The notes: generated by a model not told the origin, from the sequence alone. A stretch of DNA of 38,604 nt from Okeania sp. KiyG1 (GCF_014132355.1 NZ_BLZO01000037.1:1-38604); one strand, 5' to 3'; counted from the first letter of the stretch, positions 8,865-18,750 are shown. Numbers and translations: made by a program.

Positions 8865-9148
8865 AATAATTAGGGCTTGCTGATTAAATCTAAAAGCATT
8901 GACATATAAAGACAAGTGCCTTTTTGGGGCCTTTAAAAAGTACCTGGTATCACGTCTAAAACGCTCAAAAAGTTAGTATTTGAGGCAAGAGTTGGGCAGA
9001 AAAATCAAGGGACAATTCTTACTCCTACCTCTTCTAAATTTCCATTTCTCCTGTCTCCTATCTTCCCCTCCTGGGAGGGTTAGGGAGTGGGTTGTCTCCT
9101 GTCTCCTACCTCAGCAAAAAGACTTTCCATGCGCAAACCCTAATTATT
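8865..9148. mobile_element. MITE family TAATTAGGG, copy A
   Basis: Ends are AATAATTAGGG(C)TTGC and GCAAACCCTAATTATT. The inside includes GGGCAGAAAAATCAAGG, a CTCC-rich stretch and CCCCTCCTGGGAGGG. Related copies lie at 9185-9430, 16673-16996 and (inverted) 23556-23797. No protein is encoded. A transposase of matching ends would be needed in trans. Confidence 0.85.
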
Positions 9149-9184
9149 AAGCGCATTGTTACACAGAAATGGTATAACCATTTT

Positions 9185-9430
<246 letters not shown>

Positions 9431-10573
9431 TTAATTATTGTTAAAAGGATCGTTCCAACGTTGACCATATCCACGATTAAAACTATTATTACGTCTGGAA
9501 AAAGGGTTATTGGAAGGATTTGATGGTAAGTTTTGATTTACCCGATTAGGATTAACTCCATAGTTATATTGCTGTTGCTGATTTTGTGGATATCCTTGAT
9601 TATTACCATAGTTATAAAATCTTCCATTGTTAACTCCATTTACTCCATTTTGATTATTAGCTAAACCATTAGGTACTGTTGGTAATTGGGGTAAATTTGG
9701 ATTAGTAGGTTGCCCTTGAAGAGAATAGTTATATCCTGGTAAATTTCTTGGATTATTGTTTTGATTTACCGTACCAGTTCTATCTGTATAATAAGGTTTT
9801 GGTTGATTAATATTTATGGGTGGTACAGGTGAATTAAAATTGGTTTTTTCTTGAGGTTGATAACTGTTAGATGTTGGAATTCCAGGAAAAGGAGAAGGTT
9901 TGATATCTCTAGGTTTTATCTCCCTTGGATAGAGATTAATATTATTTTTTTGAAACTGAGAATTTGAAGGTGCTTGAGATTGATTTTTAGAACGCAGGTA
10001 ATCATCCATAGCATTCTGTAGAGTATTTGCAGGTTTTTCCTTTTTTTCTTCCTGATTGTTTTGGTCTAATATATTGAGACTCCGTAAAAGAGGAGAGGTT
10101 AATAATTGAGAACTGTCTAATTGATTTTGAGGAGTAAGAGTATTAATTGTTTTTTGAGGCAGAGGTATCGTTAAATTCTCTTTAGATGTTGTAGCGTTTT
10201 TTTGTGGGGCAGATTCATTTCCACTTTCTTCTTCTACCTCATTTAGTAAAACTTTCTGAGGAACTACTAAAGAATTAAATTGAGAGTTTTCAGAATTTTT
10301 TAAGTCCTCTATTAAAACTGAAGAATTATCAATATCGCTAATAATAGAAATTTCTTCAGGAGATAAATTTTCGGTGATAGTATTTCCACTTGTTACTGAA
10401 TTATCATCATCTTCAAGAGTTAACCACTCTGGATGGACTGTTAATTCCCAAGCAAATAATAGCACTAAAGAAGCGACAGCAATAGGTCCCCAAACTAAGG
10501 GTTTCGTCAGATGACGAAATCTGGCTCGGAAGTAGCGTATGGAATTGGGTAATTTTTTATTAGGAGTAGACAT
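9431..10573 (-). CDS. Asn/Gln/Pro-rich membrane-anchored protein of unknown function
   Basis: 380 residues. A basic N-terminus (about 1-30) is followed by one membrane helix (about 29-48, WGPIAVASLVLLFAWEL). An acidic, low-complexity region comes next. The last 170 residues are rich in Asn, Pro, Gln and Tyr with repeated NN, YN and PQ patterns, for example GYPQNQQQQYNYGVNPN. The layout suggests a single-pass protein with a long disordered periplasmic or surface tail. Similar proteins occur beside pgl in other cyanobacteria as far as I recall, but I can assign no function. The frame is intact, in contrast to many neighbours, so it is probably expressed. It is divergent from pgl (11027) across a 450-bp gap. 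Confidence 0.75.
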   Translation of the reverse strand: MSTPNKKLPNSIRYFRARFRHLTKPLVWGPIAVASLVLLFAWELTVHPEWLTLEDDDNSVTSGNTITENLSPEEISIISDIDNSSVLIEDLKNSENSQFNSLVVPQKVLLNEVEEESGNESAPQKNATTSKENLTIPLPQKTINTLTPQNQLDSSQLLTSPLLRSLNILDQNNQEEKKEKPANTLQNAMDDYLRSKNQSQAPSNSQFQKNNINLYPREIKPRDIKPSPFPGIPTSNSYQPQEKTNFNSPVPPININQPKPYYTDRTGTVNQNNNPRNLPGYNYSLQGQPTNPNLPQLPTVPNGLANNQNGVNGVNNGRFYNYGNNQGYPQNQQQQYNYGVNPNRVNQNLPSNPSNNPFSRRNNSFNRGYGQRWNDPFNNN

Positions 10574-11026
10574 GGGTTTTGTTTTTTTATTAATGGTTTT
10601 TTCTCTAACATTAATCTGCTCTCTCGTTATCGCTGAAAAATTTCATTTTGTGAGGCATACACTATAACTTTTTCAGATATTAGGAACTTTTTAGGCAAAT
10701 ATAATATATTGAGTCGATGATAACTTTTGTTTATTTTCTATTATCGAACTAAAAATATGGAAAAGGTATGTCAAGTGAGCAACAATAAACAGACCTACTA
10801 TGATTTATCGCTCAATAACTTTTTTCCAACTGTTAATTACTAAACTTCTACCACCTAAATTTTCCGCTAGTGAATAGCTTAAGCAAATACTAATATTATC
10901 TGGGGTAACGAGATAAACTGACATCTGAATCAAAATGGCTGTAGCATGACTTTGATGCCCAAATTTATCAAAAAATTATTGTATTTTTGGGTATATATAT
11001 CCTAACACAACACAAATAAACGTCAA
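10574..11026. other. Intergenic region between divergent genes
   Basis: About 450 bp of AT-rich sequence separating two divergently oriented intact genes, so it should hold both promoters. A TATATAT run at 10995-11001 lies about 25 bp upstream of pgl. No repeat, hairpin or hidden gene was recognised. Confidence 0.5.
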
Positions 11027-11734
11027 ATGAACAAACAGATTAAATTACTACAAAGTAAAGAAAAGTTAATTGAGCAAGCCTTGGACATTTCCTTGACTAA
11101 AATGCAAGAGGCAATTTCACAACGAGGCCAATGTACTATAGCTTTAGCAGGCGGTAATACTCCAAAACCCCTTTATGAGTCCATAGCAACTCAAAATCTA
11201 CCTTGGGATAAAATTCATGTCTTTTGGGGTGATGAACGCTATGTAGCTCCTGACCACTCAGATAGTAACCAAAAAATGGCTAGGCAAGCTTGGTTAGACC
11301 GAGTGCCCATACCACCGACAAATATCCATCCTATGCCTACAGGAGCTGGAGACCCTGAAGCTGATGCCTCAAATCATGATGCTCATTTGCGAGAATTTTT
11401 TCAGGTTTCCCCAGGAGAGTTTCCTAGTTTTGATTTAATTTTACTGGGAATGGGGGGTGATGCCCATACAGCTTCCTTATTTCCCCATACAGATGCTCTG
11501 CAAATCAGCGATCGCTTCGTTACTGTAGGGAATAAAGATGGCCAACCGCGATTAACTTTTACAGTACCACTAATTAATCAGGCTCGTTGTGTCATATTTC
11601 TAGTTGCTGGTGCAGATAAACAAGCTGCATTGGATCTAGTATTTGCAGAAAATGGGGATGAAATGAAATATCCTAGTCGCCTGATTCAGCCTAAAGGGGA
11701 ACTACATTGGTTACTAACTGGTGTTAATGTGTAA
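11027..11734 (+). CDS. pgl: 6-phosphogluconolactonase
   Basis: 235 residues, the usual size. The enzyme hydrolyses 6-phosphogluconolactone to 6-phosphogluconate in the oxidative pentose-phosphate pathway, the main source of NADPH in the dark in cyanobacteria; it is cytosolic. Family signatures are clear: IALAGGNTPKPLY near residue 40, VFWGDERYVAPDHSDSN near 66, and the active-site region LILLGMGGDAHTASLFP near 138, followed by TFTVPLIN and VAGADKQAAL. The start ATG fits the family N-terminus, although no strong Shine-Dalgarno is visible. The downstream FHA gene is on the same strand but separated by 357 bp of repeat-rich DNA, so an operon is doubtful. Confidence 0.97.
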   Translation: MNKQIKLLQSKEKLIEQALDISLTKMQEAISQRGQCTIALAGGNTPKPLYESIATQNLPWDKIHVFWGDERYVAPDHSDSNQKMARQAWLDRVPIPPTNIHPMPTGAGDPEADASNHDAHLREFFQVSPGEFPSFDLILLGMGGDAHTASLFPHTDALQISDRFVTVGNKDGQPRLTFTVPLINQARCVIFLVAGADKQAALDLVFAENGDEMKYPSRLIQPKGELHWLLTGVNV

Positions 11735-12091
11735 GTATTGACATCCTCCCTGGCGGTCATTTCAGTTATCAGTTGAAATAGGGAGTAGGTAGGGACGTTG
11801 CATCCAACGTCCGTACAGGGAGTGGGGAGTGGGGAAGTGGGAGGCAGAGTCAATTTATTGTCACTAGAAAAAAATTGTATCCTTTTAAATAATGAATTAG
11901 GATGACTATATAGTAAAGGATGGGCAGGTTATGACTTATGCCGCTCGTAAACCGTAAGACAGGGAAATCTTTTTCCCACAGGTGAGCTGTTGCCTGTTCC
12001 CTGTTCCCTGCTATAGAATCTGAAAGTTAAGTATAAGTATGTTTCTTATGTCGGTGTTTCGATCGTCTGGCCGATAACTAGGAGTAGATCA
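11735..12091. other. Intergenic region with IS right-end scar and palindrome
   Basis: At 11738-11765 the sequence TATTGACATCCTCCCTGG is the reverse complement of an IS200/IS605-type right end (GGGAGGATGTCAAT, compare 38298-38310), left without a transposase. At 11793-11812 lies GGACGTTGCATCCAACGTCC, a near palindrome related to 8744-8763. GGGAGTGGGGAAGTGGG runs follow. A good AGGAG at 12081-12085 precedes the next ATG. Confidence 0.6.
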
Positions 12092-12898
12092 ATGATTGTC
12101 TGTCCGAATTGCAATCATCAGAACCCTGATGGAGCAACACAATGTGAAGCTTGCTACACTCCCTTACCTGTAACTACCAGTTGTCCTAACTGTGGGGCAA
12201 CAGTTCAAGTTGATGCTGCCTTTTGTGGTCAATGTGGCTTTGATTTGAAAGCTAGTGCTGGTACAGAGGAAGGTCAAGTTTTATCTCAAACCGATCCAGC
12301 AGTAATGCCAACCATAGTATCACCAGTATCTGGTACGGATGCAGGTATGCCTTCAGAAGATATACCGGACCTATATCCACCAGATCCATTAGTGACTCCA
12401 GAACCTATAGTAGTGTCTGGTACGCCAAACTTAGAAAAATCTAGCAATATTAATACTCCAGTTCCTACTGAGGAACCTCTACAAACTATTAATGCTATTA
12501 ATACTCCTGTAGTAACTTCTCCACCTCCTACGGTCGGAAGTCCAATTCCGGCCAAGACCCAGTTACAAAAACAGTCTGTCAAGTTAATTCATATTAGAAC
12601 AGATACAGATATTGAATTACCAGTTAATTTATCTGTAATTCACATAGGTAAGCCTAACGACCGAGTACCACCAGATATTGATGTTTCTGGATTTCCTGAC
12701 TCTGAGGTGGTTTCTCGTAGTCATGCCGATATTAGAGTAGAGGGAGATAGTTATTATATTGAAGATATAGGTAGTTCTAATGGTACTTATGTCAATAATA
12801 CTTCTTTGGCAAGAGGAAATCGACATAAATTGAGACCAGGCGATCGAATATCTTTGGGCAAAGGAGACTTAGTTTCGTTCCTATTTCAAATTTCTTAG
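12092..12898 (+). CDS. Zinc-ribbon and FHA domain protein
   Basis: 268 residues. The N-terminus carries two zinc ribbons: CPNCNHQNPDGATQCEAC (about 4-21) and CPNCGATVQVDAAFCGQCG (about 31-49). A Pro/Thr-rich linker of about 110 residues follows. The C-terminal FHA domain (about 165-268) has IHIGKPND, the SRSHADI phosphothreonine-binding signature and SSNGTYVN. FHA domains bind phosphothreonine peptides, so a role in Ser/Thr kinase signalling is likely; partners are unknown. AGGAG about 7 bp before the ATG supports the start. A second FHA protein at 16025 lies in the same neighbourhood. Confidence 0.92.
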   Translation: MIVCPNCNHQNPDGATQCEACYTPLPVTTSCPNCGATVQVDAAFCGQCGFDLKASAGTEEGQVLSQTDPAVMPTIVSPVSGTDAGMPSEDIPDLYPPDPLVTPEPIVVSGTPNLEKSSNINTPVPTEEPLQTINAINTPVVTSPPPTVGSPIPAKTQLQKQSVKLIHIRTDTDIELPVNLSVIHIGKPNDRVPPDIDVSGFPDSEVVSRSHADIRVEGDSYYIEDIGSSNGTYVNNTSLARGNRHKLRPGDRISLGKGDLVSFLFQIS

Positions 12899-13529
12899 CT
12901 GAATCGCCGACAGGACTTACGTCATAATATGCAGATTTGGCGGATGAATTAGCAGCAAATTGAATAGGTTCGATGCCCATTCAATTTGCATGCCATCCCA
13001 GCAGAAGCTTTTGCCCTGGTTGAAGAGGAAACCACACTATAGCGCCAGCTTAGTGTGGAAGTATGTCACGTTAACACTGCTACATCCACTTCAGTATCTG
13101 CTAGCCAGATTTTGGACTTTGGGAATTGTACATATAACGAAGTCAAAAATCAAAAGTTATTTTTGTCAGGAGAATGTCGATCGACTCTCCAAACATATTT
13201 CGTCTTAAAAGAAGGAGTTTTATACCCCATTATTTTGAGTAGTAATTTTTTTTGAGTAACACTAAAATTTGTTTGATTTATGTTAGTTCTAATTTAGAGA
13301 AAGAATGTTGTGCCAAAAGATATAATTTGACTGCTTCGATATTTCACATTCCCTATTCCCTGTTGCTTAAAAATATAGGATATCTCACAACTAAAATCAG
13401 ATTACTATAGTAATTAATTTATATTTATTTAATTTATATTTTCGACCAAAAATAATATGATTTATTTCTTAACTTCCTTCTTAAATTGTTCAATAAATTT
13501 ATCAAAATCATCTTTTAGGAGTAAAATTT
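12899..13529. other. Intergenic region with orphan IS right end
   Basis: 630 bp without a convincing gene; short frames here (12960-13208, 13055-13255) lack recognisable content. At 13024-13069 an orphan copy of the tnpB-element right end is visible (CCACACTATAGCGCCAGC then GTGTGGAAGTATGTCAC). It closely matches the ends at 15962-16000 and 29534-29573. A terminal AGGAG at 13517-13521 belongs to the next gene. Confidence 0.6.
13024..13069 (+). mobile_element. Orphan right end of a tnpB-type IS element
   Basis: The stretch contains AACCACACTATAGCGCCAGC and ends GTGTGGAAGTATGTCAC. It differs from the right ends of the tnpB elements at 16000 and 29534 by a few bases. No transposase or left end is attached, so it is either a deletion scar or a minimal non-autonomous element. 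Confidence 0.7.
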
Positions 13530-14431
13530 ATGAATAAAATACCAGAGCCAGAAGTAATGAAACATAGTCAACTGTTGAAGAGGTTAGTACTTGACCAAAA
13601 AACAGTTGAAGATCAGGGTCGAATAGAGCAATTGTGCCTTGATACTCAATCTCATCAAGTCATAGGTTTTATATGTAAGTCTGGTATTTTTGGTAAGCAG
13701 AAAAAAGCTTTTGCTTGGAAACAAATTGAGACTATTGGCACTGATGCCACTCTAGTTAATGGGCACTCAACACAAGAGAGTTTAGATAAATTCAATAATA
13801 CTGTAAATATAATTGGAAATGAAGTATGGACTGATACAGGAAATAAGGTCGGTTTAATTGTAGAATACCTTCTAAACATTAAAACAGGTGCAGTAGTTAA
13901 TTATTTGTTTAAATCTAATGGGTGGCGAGGTGTTTTGAATAGTATTTATTTATTGTCGCCAGAAGCAGTTTCTAGTGCAGGGAATAAACGGGTAATAGTA
14001 GTAAATAGTTCTATACAAAATCCTCAATTTTATACTGAAGGAGTTACTCAAAAAATAGGTCTGGTTCAAGATTTTTTACAAGAAGATTTAGTGAAAACTA
14101 GAGAACATATTAATGTCGCACAACGTGAAGCAAAAAAATTACTTGTAGGTTTTCAAGAAACTGCTAAAGTTGTTAAAGAACAAGCTCAAGAAAAAGCACA
14201 AGTAGTTACAGAGCAAGCTAAACAAAAAGTAGAAGAATTTCAAAGTAAATCTACAGAAAAAAGTCCAGAAAAAGTAAGCAAACTTCAAATGATTTTTCTA
14301 GCAAAATTCAAGAAGTGACAGCAGAAGCTAAGGAAAAAATTGATGGGGTAAAGTCGCAATGGGGAAAAAAATTGCATATTTCAAAAGACGATCGAGAAAA
14401 TAGTACAGATGATTTACAAATACACTCTTGA
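13530..14431 (+). pseudogene. PRC-barrel protein with helical tail, one late frameshift
   Basis: The continuous frame gives 262 residues. Two PRC-barrel-like halves (about 10-85 and 88-165; ...GRIEQLCLDTQSHQVIGFI, ...GNKVGLIVEYLLNIKTGAVV) are followed by a Lys/Glu/Ala/Gln-rich coiled helix (about 195-250). The frame ends at 14318, but from 14249 to 14318 another frame takes over without a break and carries coding-like sequence to a TGA at 14429: SNDFSSKIQEVTAEAKEKIDG, then VKSQWGKKLHISKDD. One lost base in an A run (14257-14262 or 14269-14273) explains it. The tail change may be tolerated. PRC-barrel proteins often associate with photosynthetic or RNA-processing complexes; the role here is unknown. 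AGGAG sits 8 bp before the ATG. Confidence 0.75.
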
Positions 14432-14560
14432 AAAAGGCAGAAGGCAGAAGGAAAAATTGCTTATGGATAGTCTTCGATCGGCCACTCCCTGTCTACAAAC
14501 CCCAAATAATTTTAAGCACCCCATTGACGATGTGGGCTATTAAACTTGCCATAGAAAAGA

Positions 14561-14593
14561 TAAATTAATGGGGTTCAATACCCCATTAATTTA
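14561..14593. terminator. Strong hairpin with 13-bp stem
   Basis: TAAATTAATGGGG and CCCCATTAATTTA pair perfectly around a 7-base loop (TTCAATA). It is followed 9 bases later by TTTCTTTTTG. It lies between the PRC-barrel gene and tnpB. It could be a bidirectional terminator or the left-end hairpin of the IS element; I cannot decide. Confidence 0.5.
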
Positions 14594-15629
14594 CAAATAT
14601 TTCTTTTTGCTTAAGACTCAAATATTCATGTTATCATAACAACTATAAAACTCATGTTTTTCTGATGCGGACGACTTATCAGTACAAGTTAAAACCCAAT
14701 AAAGAACAAGTGGCCACCATAGAATTATGGTTAGATTTGTTGCGCCGACAGTACAACTATCGACTAGGCGAACGGTTCTCATGGTGGGAAGAAAACCGCT
14801 GTCAGGTTAATGCTTGTCCTTTGGTTATGCCAATTCCTCAACTAAGAAATAACCCAGATTATTATTCTCAAAAAAGGATTTGGTCAATACCAAAGACAAA
14901 TTTCGGGAATATAAATTAATTCATTCTCAGGTACTGCAAGATTGTATCAAGCGGGTGAAACTGGCTTTCTATCGATGGTTGAATACAGATAAAAACGGAC
15001 AAAAATTGGGAAGACCAAGATTTAAAAAGAAAAACCGTTATCGTAGTTTTACTTATCTTCAAATAAAGCAAGATTGCATAGTCAATCAAAGAATTAATCT
15101 TCCCAAAATTGGTAAATTCAAGTTGATTCAAAATCGATCGTTGCCAGAGGATTTTAACATTAAAACCGTCACTATTAGCCGTAAATCTGATGGTTATTAT
15201 GTGACTTTATCGTTGGAGAATAAATCGGTTCCTTCATTTAATTGTGAAGTAAAACCTACACCAGAAAATACTCTGGGAATAGATATGGGAATGAAGGATT
15301 TCTTGGTGACAAGCTCAGGAGAATCGGTTCCAATTTCTCAATATTATCGAAAATATCAGAAGGGATTAAAGACTCTACAAAAACGTTTATCCCGTAAAAA
15401 GAAAGGCAGCAAAAGATGGTTAAAAGCTATAACAGCTGTGGCAAAACAACATAAAAAAGTGGTTGCTCGGTGTAAAGACTTTCACTTTAAAAAAGCTAAC
15501 GATTTATTAACAAAAGCTGGAGTTATCGCCCACGAAAACTTAAATATTAAAGGCCTCGCCAAAACTCGATTGAGCAAGTCGATTAACGATGCTGGATGGG
15601 GACAATTTATGATGATTTTAACTGTCAAA

Positions 15630-15683
15630 GTCGTTAGCGGAGCTCCTCTTTTAGCAAAGCTCCTCCGCAGGAGGCAAGAGGCG
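15630..15683. repeat. In-frame palindromic repeat inside tnpB copy 1
   Basis: About 54 bp with GCGGAGCTCCTC and AGCTCCTCCGC arms, absent from the related gene at 29619-30877. It adds about 18 residues (VSGAPLLAKLLRRRQ) without breaking the frame. Confidence 0.7.
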
Positions 15684-15821
15684 AATGCTGGACAGAAAAC
15701 CATAGCAGTGAACCCCAAAAATACTAGCCAAGATTGCTCAAACTGTGGGGAAAAAGTCGATAAAGAATTATCGCAAAGAACTCATTATTGCCCACATTGC
15801 TGTGTTGTTATTGACCATGAT

Positions 15822-15866
15822 GTGTTTGCGTTTGCGCAGCATCCCGTAGGGAAGCATGACCTAGGA
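15822..15866. repeat. In-frame small repeat in the RuvC-III region of tnpB copy 1
   Basis: About 45 bp containing TTTGCGCAGCATCCCGTAGGG and AGCATGACCTAGGAAA-like ends, the same motif as in the 125-bp array at 27141-27660. It separates IDHD from NAAINIKNRAG, adding 15 residues. Confidence 0.7.
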
Positions 15867-15902
15867 AACGCGGCGATAAATATCAAAAATAGGGCGGGTT
15901 GA

Positions 15903-16000
15903 CATTCCGTCCTTAAAGCTCGTGGAGCCCGACGGAGTACCGGGGCTATCAAACGAGAAGCCCACACTATAGCGTCAGCGAGCGTGTGGGAGTATGTCAC
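15903..16000 (+). ncRNA. Putative omega-RNA / right end of tnpB element 1
   Basis: In this family the 3' end of tnpB and the right end of the element form the guide RNA scaffold, and the following bases act as guide. Here a GC-richer stretch follows the stop and ends in a hairpin (CCCACACT...AGCGTGTGGG) and AGTATGTCAC at 16000. The inferred guide is 16001-16020. No expression evidence; the call rests on family knowledge and on the conserved end at 29534. Confidence 0.5.
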
Positions 16001-16024
16001 TATAGTCAAATAAATTAGTATTAA

Positions 16025-16444
16025 GTGATTACTTTAGCTTTATTACATCCCACCCAATTAGTTCCAATTCAACATTGGAGTTTTGAATCAAAATCATTAA
16101 TTCACATAGGTAGAGCAAGTGATAATGATGTAATAATTTATAGTGCAGTAGTTTCTCGCCATCATGCAGAATTATGGCAAAATTCATCTGGTTGGATGAT
16201 GATGAATTTTGGCGCTAATGGCATTTATGTAGATGATGAGCCAATTATTCAGACATCAGTGGTAGATAATATGATTATTCGGTTAGGCATTTCCGGGCCA
16301 AAGTTACAAATTCATACTAAGGAATTAGCTTCTAAGTTTGCAAAGCAAATAGATGGGTTATCTAGGAAAGAAATAGATACAGTTAATGTTTTTGATCGGA
16401 ATGAATATATGGATGAGGATTTGACACAAACAGATTTTGATTAA
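16025..16444 (+). CDS. Short FHA-domain protein
   Basis: 139 residues from a GTG. A single FHA domain (about 20-95) has IHIGRASDNDVII, the SRHHAEL phosphothreonine-binding signature, and GANGIYVDD in place of the usual SxNGTxVN. An acidic C-terminus (EYMDEDLTQTDFD) follows. The right end of the tnpB element lies only 24 bp upstream of the GTG, so the native promoter or 5' end may have been displaced, and no Shine-Dalgarno is evident. An earlier start upstream of the insertion is possible. Together with the zinc-ribbon/FHA gene at 12092 this may form a phosphothreonine signalling cluster. The frame is intact. Confidence 0.85.
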   Translation: MITLALLHPTQLVPIQHWSFESKSLIHIGRASDNDVIIYSAVVSRHHAELWQNSSGWMMMNFGANGIYVDDEPIIQTSVVDNMIIRLGISGPKLQIHTKELASKFAKQIDGLSRKEIDTVNVFDRNEYMDEDLTQTDFD

Positions 16445-16672
16445 TTTATTTTGATTAGTTTATTAACTATAAAAGTTCACTACACAGTTGTGTAGAAAAT
16501 ACCTAATAGTATCATTTCCGGTAGCATCGGTCTTGTATAACAAAGGTAAGGAAGAAAGAAGAGGGAAGAAGAAAGAGGGAAGAGGTCCTAAGGCTACCCT
16601 CGCAAGAAAAAAACCATTATTTCCTGTAGATATTCACCCTTGGGTTTACACTAACGATATAAACGGACATGA

Positions 16673-16996
16673 TATAATTAGGGCTTGCTGAGTAAATATC
16701 AAAGCATTGACTGATATTGGTTAAAGCATTTTTTGGTCTAAAAAAGTGCGCCTGTTTTCAGCTTTTTGAGCTGCATAAAGCTAGTATTTTGGGACGATTA
16801 TGGCAGAAAAATCACTCTTACAATTTTTCCGACTATCTCCTCTAAAATTCCCATTTCTCCTGTCTCCTCCCTCCCCTCCACGGTCGGGGTTAGGGGTGGG
16901 TTGTCTCCTACCTTCCTCCTCCTGGGAGGGGTTAGGGGTGGGTTGGGAGGGGTTAGGGGTGGGTTAAAAGACTTTTTCAGCAGACCCTAATTATTT
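16673..16996. mobile_element. MITE family TAATTAGGG, copy C
   Basis: Starts TATAATTAGGGCTTGCTGAG and ends TCAGCAGACCCTAATTATT, the best-preserved ends of the family. It includes GGGACGATTATGGCAGAAAAAT and two GGGAGGGGTTAGGGGTGGGTT-like stretches. Its right end overlaps the apparent original stop of the methyltransferase gene (16987-16989). The 228 bp before it (16445-16672) hold a purine-rich run and TATTCACCCTTGGG, no gene. Confidence 0.87.
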
Positions 16997-18258
16997 TTTT
17001 TCCTACTTCTTGGTGCAATAATATGTCGATCTACCTGATATTTTTTGGCAGCCATAGACATATTAAACTCTAAATTTTCCCATTTTTCTAACTTGGTTTT
17101 TTTTTCCTCTAGGTTTAAATGGTTTAATATTTAAAACATGAATAATTTCTTGAGCTACTGCTTTTGCTAATAGGGGTGGAACTGAATTACCAACTTGTCT
17201 GAAACCATGCCATTTTGTGACATGAAATCTAAACCAATCAGGGTATGAATGTAATCTTGCTGCTTCTCTAACTGTGATACATCTGGGTGTAAATGGATGT
17301 ATTGGTCTTGGAGAAGTATATGCACCTTTACTACTTGGTGTTCCAGCTCTGAGTGTGTTACAAATACCATCAGGATTAAGTCTATAAAAGTGGCTTACTG
17401 ATTCAGTTTTTCCTGGTGCTGTAGCATTAAATCTTTCTCTTGATTTTTCTGTATGTTTTGTGCGTAAACTAGAGGTTAATATTGTTTTATCATATTCACG
17501 TTTATAAGAATAATCATTATCAAAACGTTCAAGATTACGCAATTTTCTAGCATATTTGCTTGGTTTGCCATAATCATTTTCTACTTTTATCCAATCTCTT
17601 TCTAATAATTCTGGATAATTTTCTACTTCTGGTAAGTCTCCTATTGCATCCTTAACAGTTATCAATTTTTCTGATTTTTATCTGTAGAAATATTTGTAAT
17701 TGGTAGAGGATAATTTGGTAGTTTTAAACCTTTTTGACATCCTATTAAAAATAATCTTTCCCTATTTTGCGGTATGCCATAATTGACAGCATTTAAAATT
17801 TGGTAAGGCTGCTGAATTTGATAACCATTTTTATCGAATTTATCAATGACTTCCTCAAGAAAAGATTTGTGTTTTCCTACAGTTAATCCTTTGACATTTT
17901 CTATGACAAAATATTTAGGTTTTAACTCTAAAACTAATCGAACGAAATGAGATATAAGTGTATTGCGTGGGTCATCTAAGGTGCGTTTTCCAATCAGAGA
18001 AAAACCTTGGCAAGGAGGACCACCAAAAATTACATCAATTTCTTTATTTTGAATATCTGGTAACTGTCTAATATCATCTCCAGTAATATCAACTATACTA
18101 CGACATAATATTGGCCAAAAAGGAAAATTGAATTGATGAGTGGCACAGTGAATGGGGTCTAATTCTACAGAAGCAAGTATATCAAATCCTGCTTGTTCAA
18201 AGCCAAGGGTCATACCTCCTGCACCTGCAAATAAATCTATACCTATTGGTCGTTGCAT
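16987..18258 (-). pseudogene. C5 cytosine-specific DNA methyltransferase, two frameshifts
   Basis: The start is taken at the ATG at 18258 (MQRPIGIDLFAGAGG), preceded by AGAGAG; the frame extends upstream only through repeat sequence. Motif I (DLFAGAGGMTLGFEQAG), IV (GGPPCQGFSLIG, catalytic Cys), VI (VIENVKGL) and VIII (QNRERLFLIG) lie in the first part, which stops near 17662. The second part continues ITVKDAIGDLP and holds the target-recognition segment and motifs IX/X (TVREAARLHSYPDWF, GFRQVGNSVPPLLAKAVAQEI). The first break is one lost A in an A run near 17663-17669. A second, in a 9-A run at 17097-17105, diverts the C-terminus; with 8 A the frame reads LEKWENLEFNMSMAAKKYQVD to a TAG at 16989-16987. 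Corrected length is about 424. No restriction enzyme gene is adjacent, so it looks orphan. Confidence 0.85.
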
Positions 18259-18547
18259 ATTATATCTCTCTAGAAAAGAGGGAGTAGGCAGTAGGCAGTA
18301 GGCAGTAGGGGGCAATAATTGATGATTTATGCACAATAACTGATTTGATTTTTGATTATCGGAGATGTCTATTATATCTCTAGATTTATACCAATTTGAA
18401 AAAGAATGTTACAAATAATAAGTGCGATAAAAAGATTTTGTAGGAAATTTCCCTTTGACAAAACAGAGAATTTACAACCTAAAAACTGGTATTAAAGCAA
18501 TTCATTATGACTCGGTTTAAATACCTAGTTTATATTCTCTGAAGTTT

Positions 18548-18691
18548 TCAAAAGGGATATAGAGAGGGGTAGAAATTAAGAGCAATATTATTATGAGGAA
18601 TACTTCCTCCTGTCATGGCTAAGATTTCTCTATCTACATATTCATGGTGAAATTCTTGTCTAGTTTCCCATTCAGCGACAACTCTATTGTA
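18548..18691 (-). pseudogene. Fragment of a Uma2-family gene
   Basis: On the minus strand the frame reads VAEWETRQEFHHEYVDREI, LAMTGGSIPHNNIALN, ending LYPF and a TGA at 18550-18548. It aligns with residues 16-60 of the intact Uma2 protein at 1773 (EWEAKQEFRHEYVDGKILPMT...NNIVLNL). The 5' part is cut at the small repeat 18695-18750 and the 3' two-thirds, including the nuclease core, are gone. The remaining sequence between here and the methyltransferase (18259-18547) shows no gene. Confidence 0.75.
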
Positions 18692-18694
18692 ATG

Positions 18695-18750
18695 TGTTGG
18701 GTTTATCCTGTGGATAAGCTACGCTAACGTTACCTTAACCCGACCTACAA
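18695..18750. repeat. Small dispersed repeat with GTTGGGT ends (inverted copy of 868-921)
   Basis: Runs from TGTTGGGTTTATCC to AACCCGACCTACAA and matches the reverse complement of 868-921 over nearly its whole length. It truncates the Uma2 fragment. Confidence 0.75.

Larger units (their letters stand above)
14665..15902 (+). pseudogene. tnpB: IS200/IS605-family tnpB (copy 1), frameshift and insertions
   Basis: TnpB is an RNA-guided nuclease with a RuvC-like site and a C-terminal zinc finger, ancestral to Cas12. The first frame starts MRTTYQYKLKPNKEQ and ends after YYSQKR at 14919. The main frame resumes in SQ(KK)DLVNTKDKF, as in copy 2; one A lost from a 7-A run near 14870-14875 explains the break. 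Visible: LGIDMGMKDFLVTS (first catalytic Asp), AHENLNIKGLAKTR (Glu), CSNCGEK...CPHC (zinc finger) and IDHD (third Asp region). Two extra stretches break the conserved C-terminal part, encoded by small palindromic repeats at about 15630-15683 and 15822-15866. Both keep the frame. The second splits the DRDxNAA motif, so activity is unlikely. Confidence 0.88.

Noticed and set aside
12286-12582. 98-codon Gly/Thr/Ser/Val-rich frame on the minus strand
   Set aside because: Shadow of the Pro/Thr-rich linker of the zinc-ribbon/FHA gene on the opposite strand.
12960-13255. Two overlapping frames after the zinc-ribbon/FHA gene
   Set aside because: They cross the orphan IS right end and resemble no family; start contexts are poor.
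16488-16990. Short frames in the gap after the FHA gene (67 and 74 codons)
   Set aside because: They run through purine-rich repeats and MITE copy C and lack family features.
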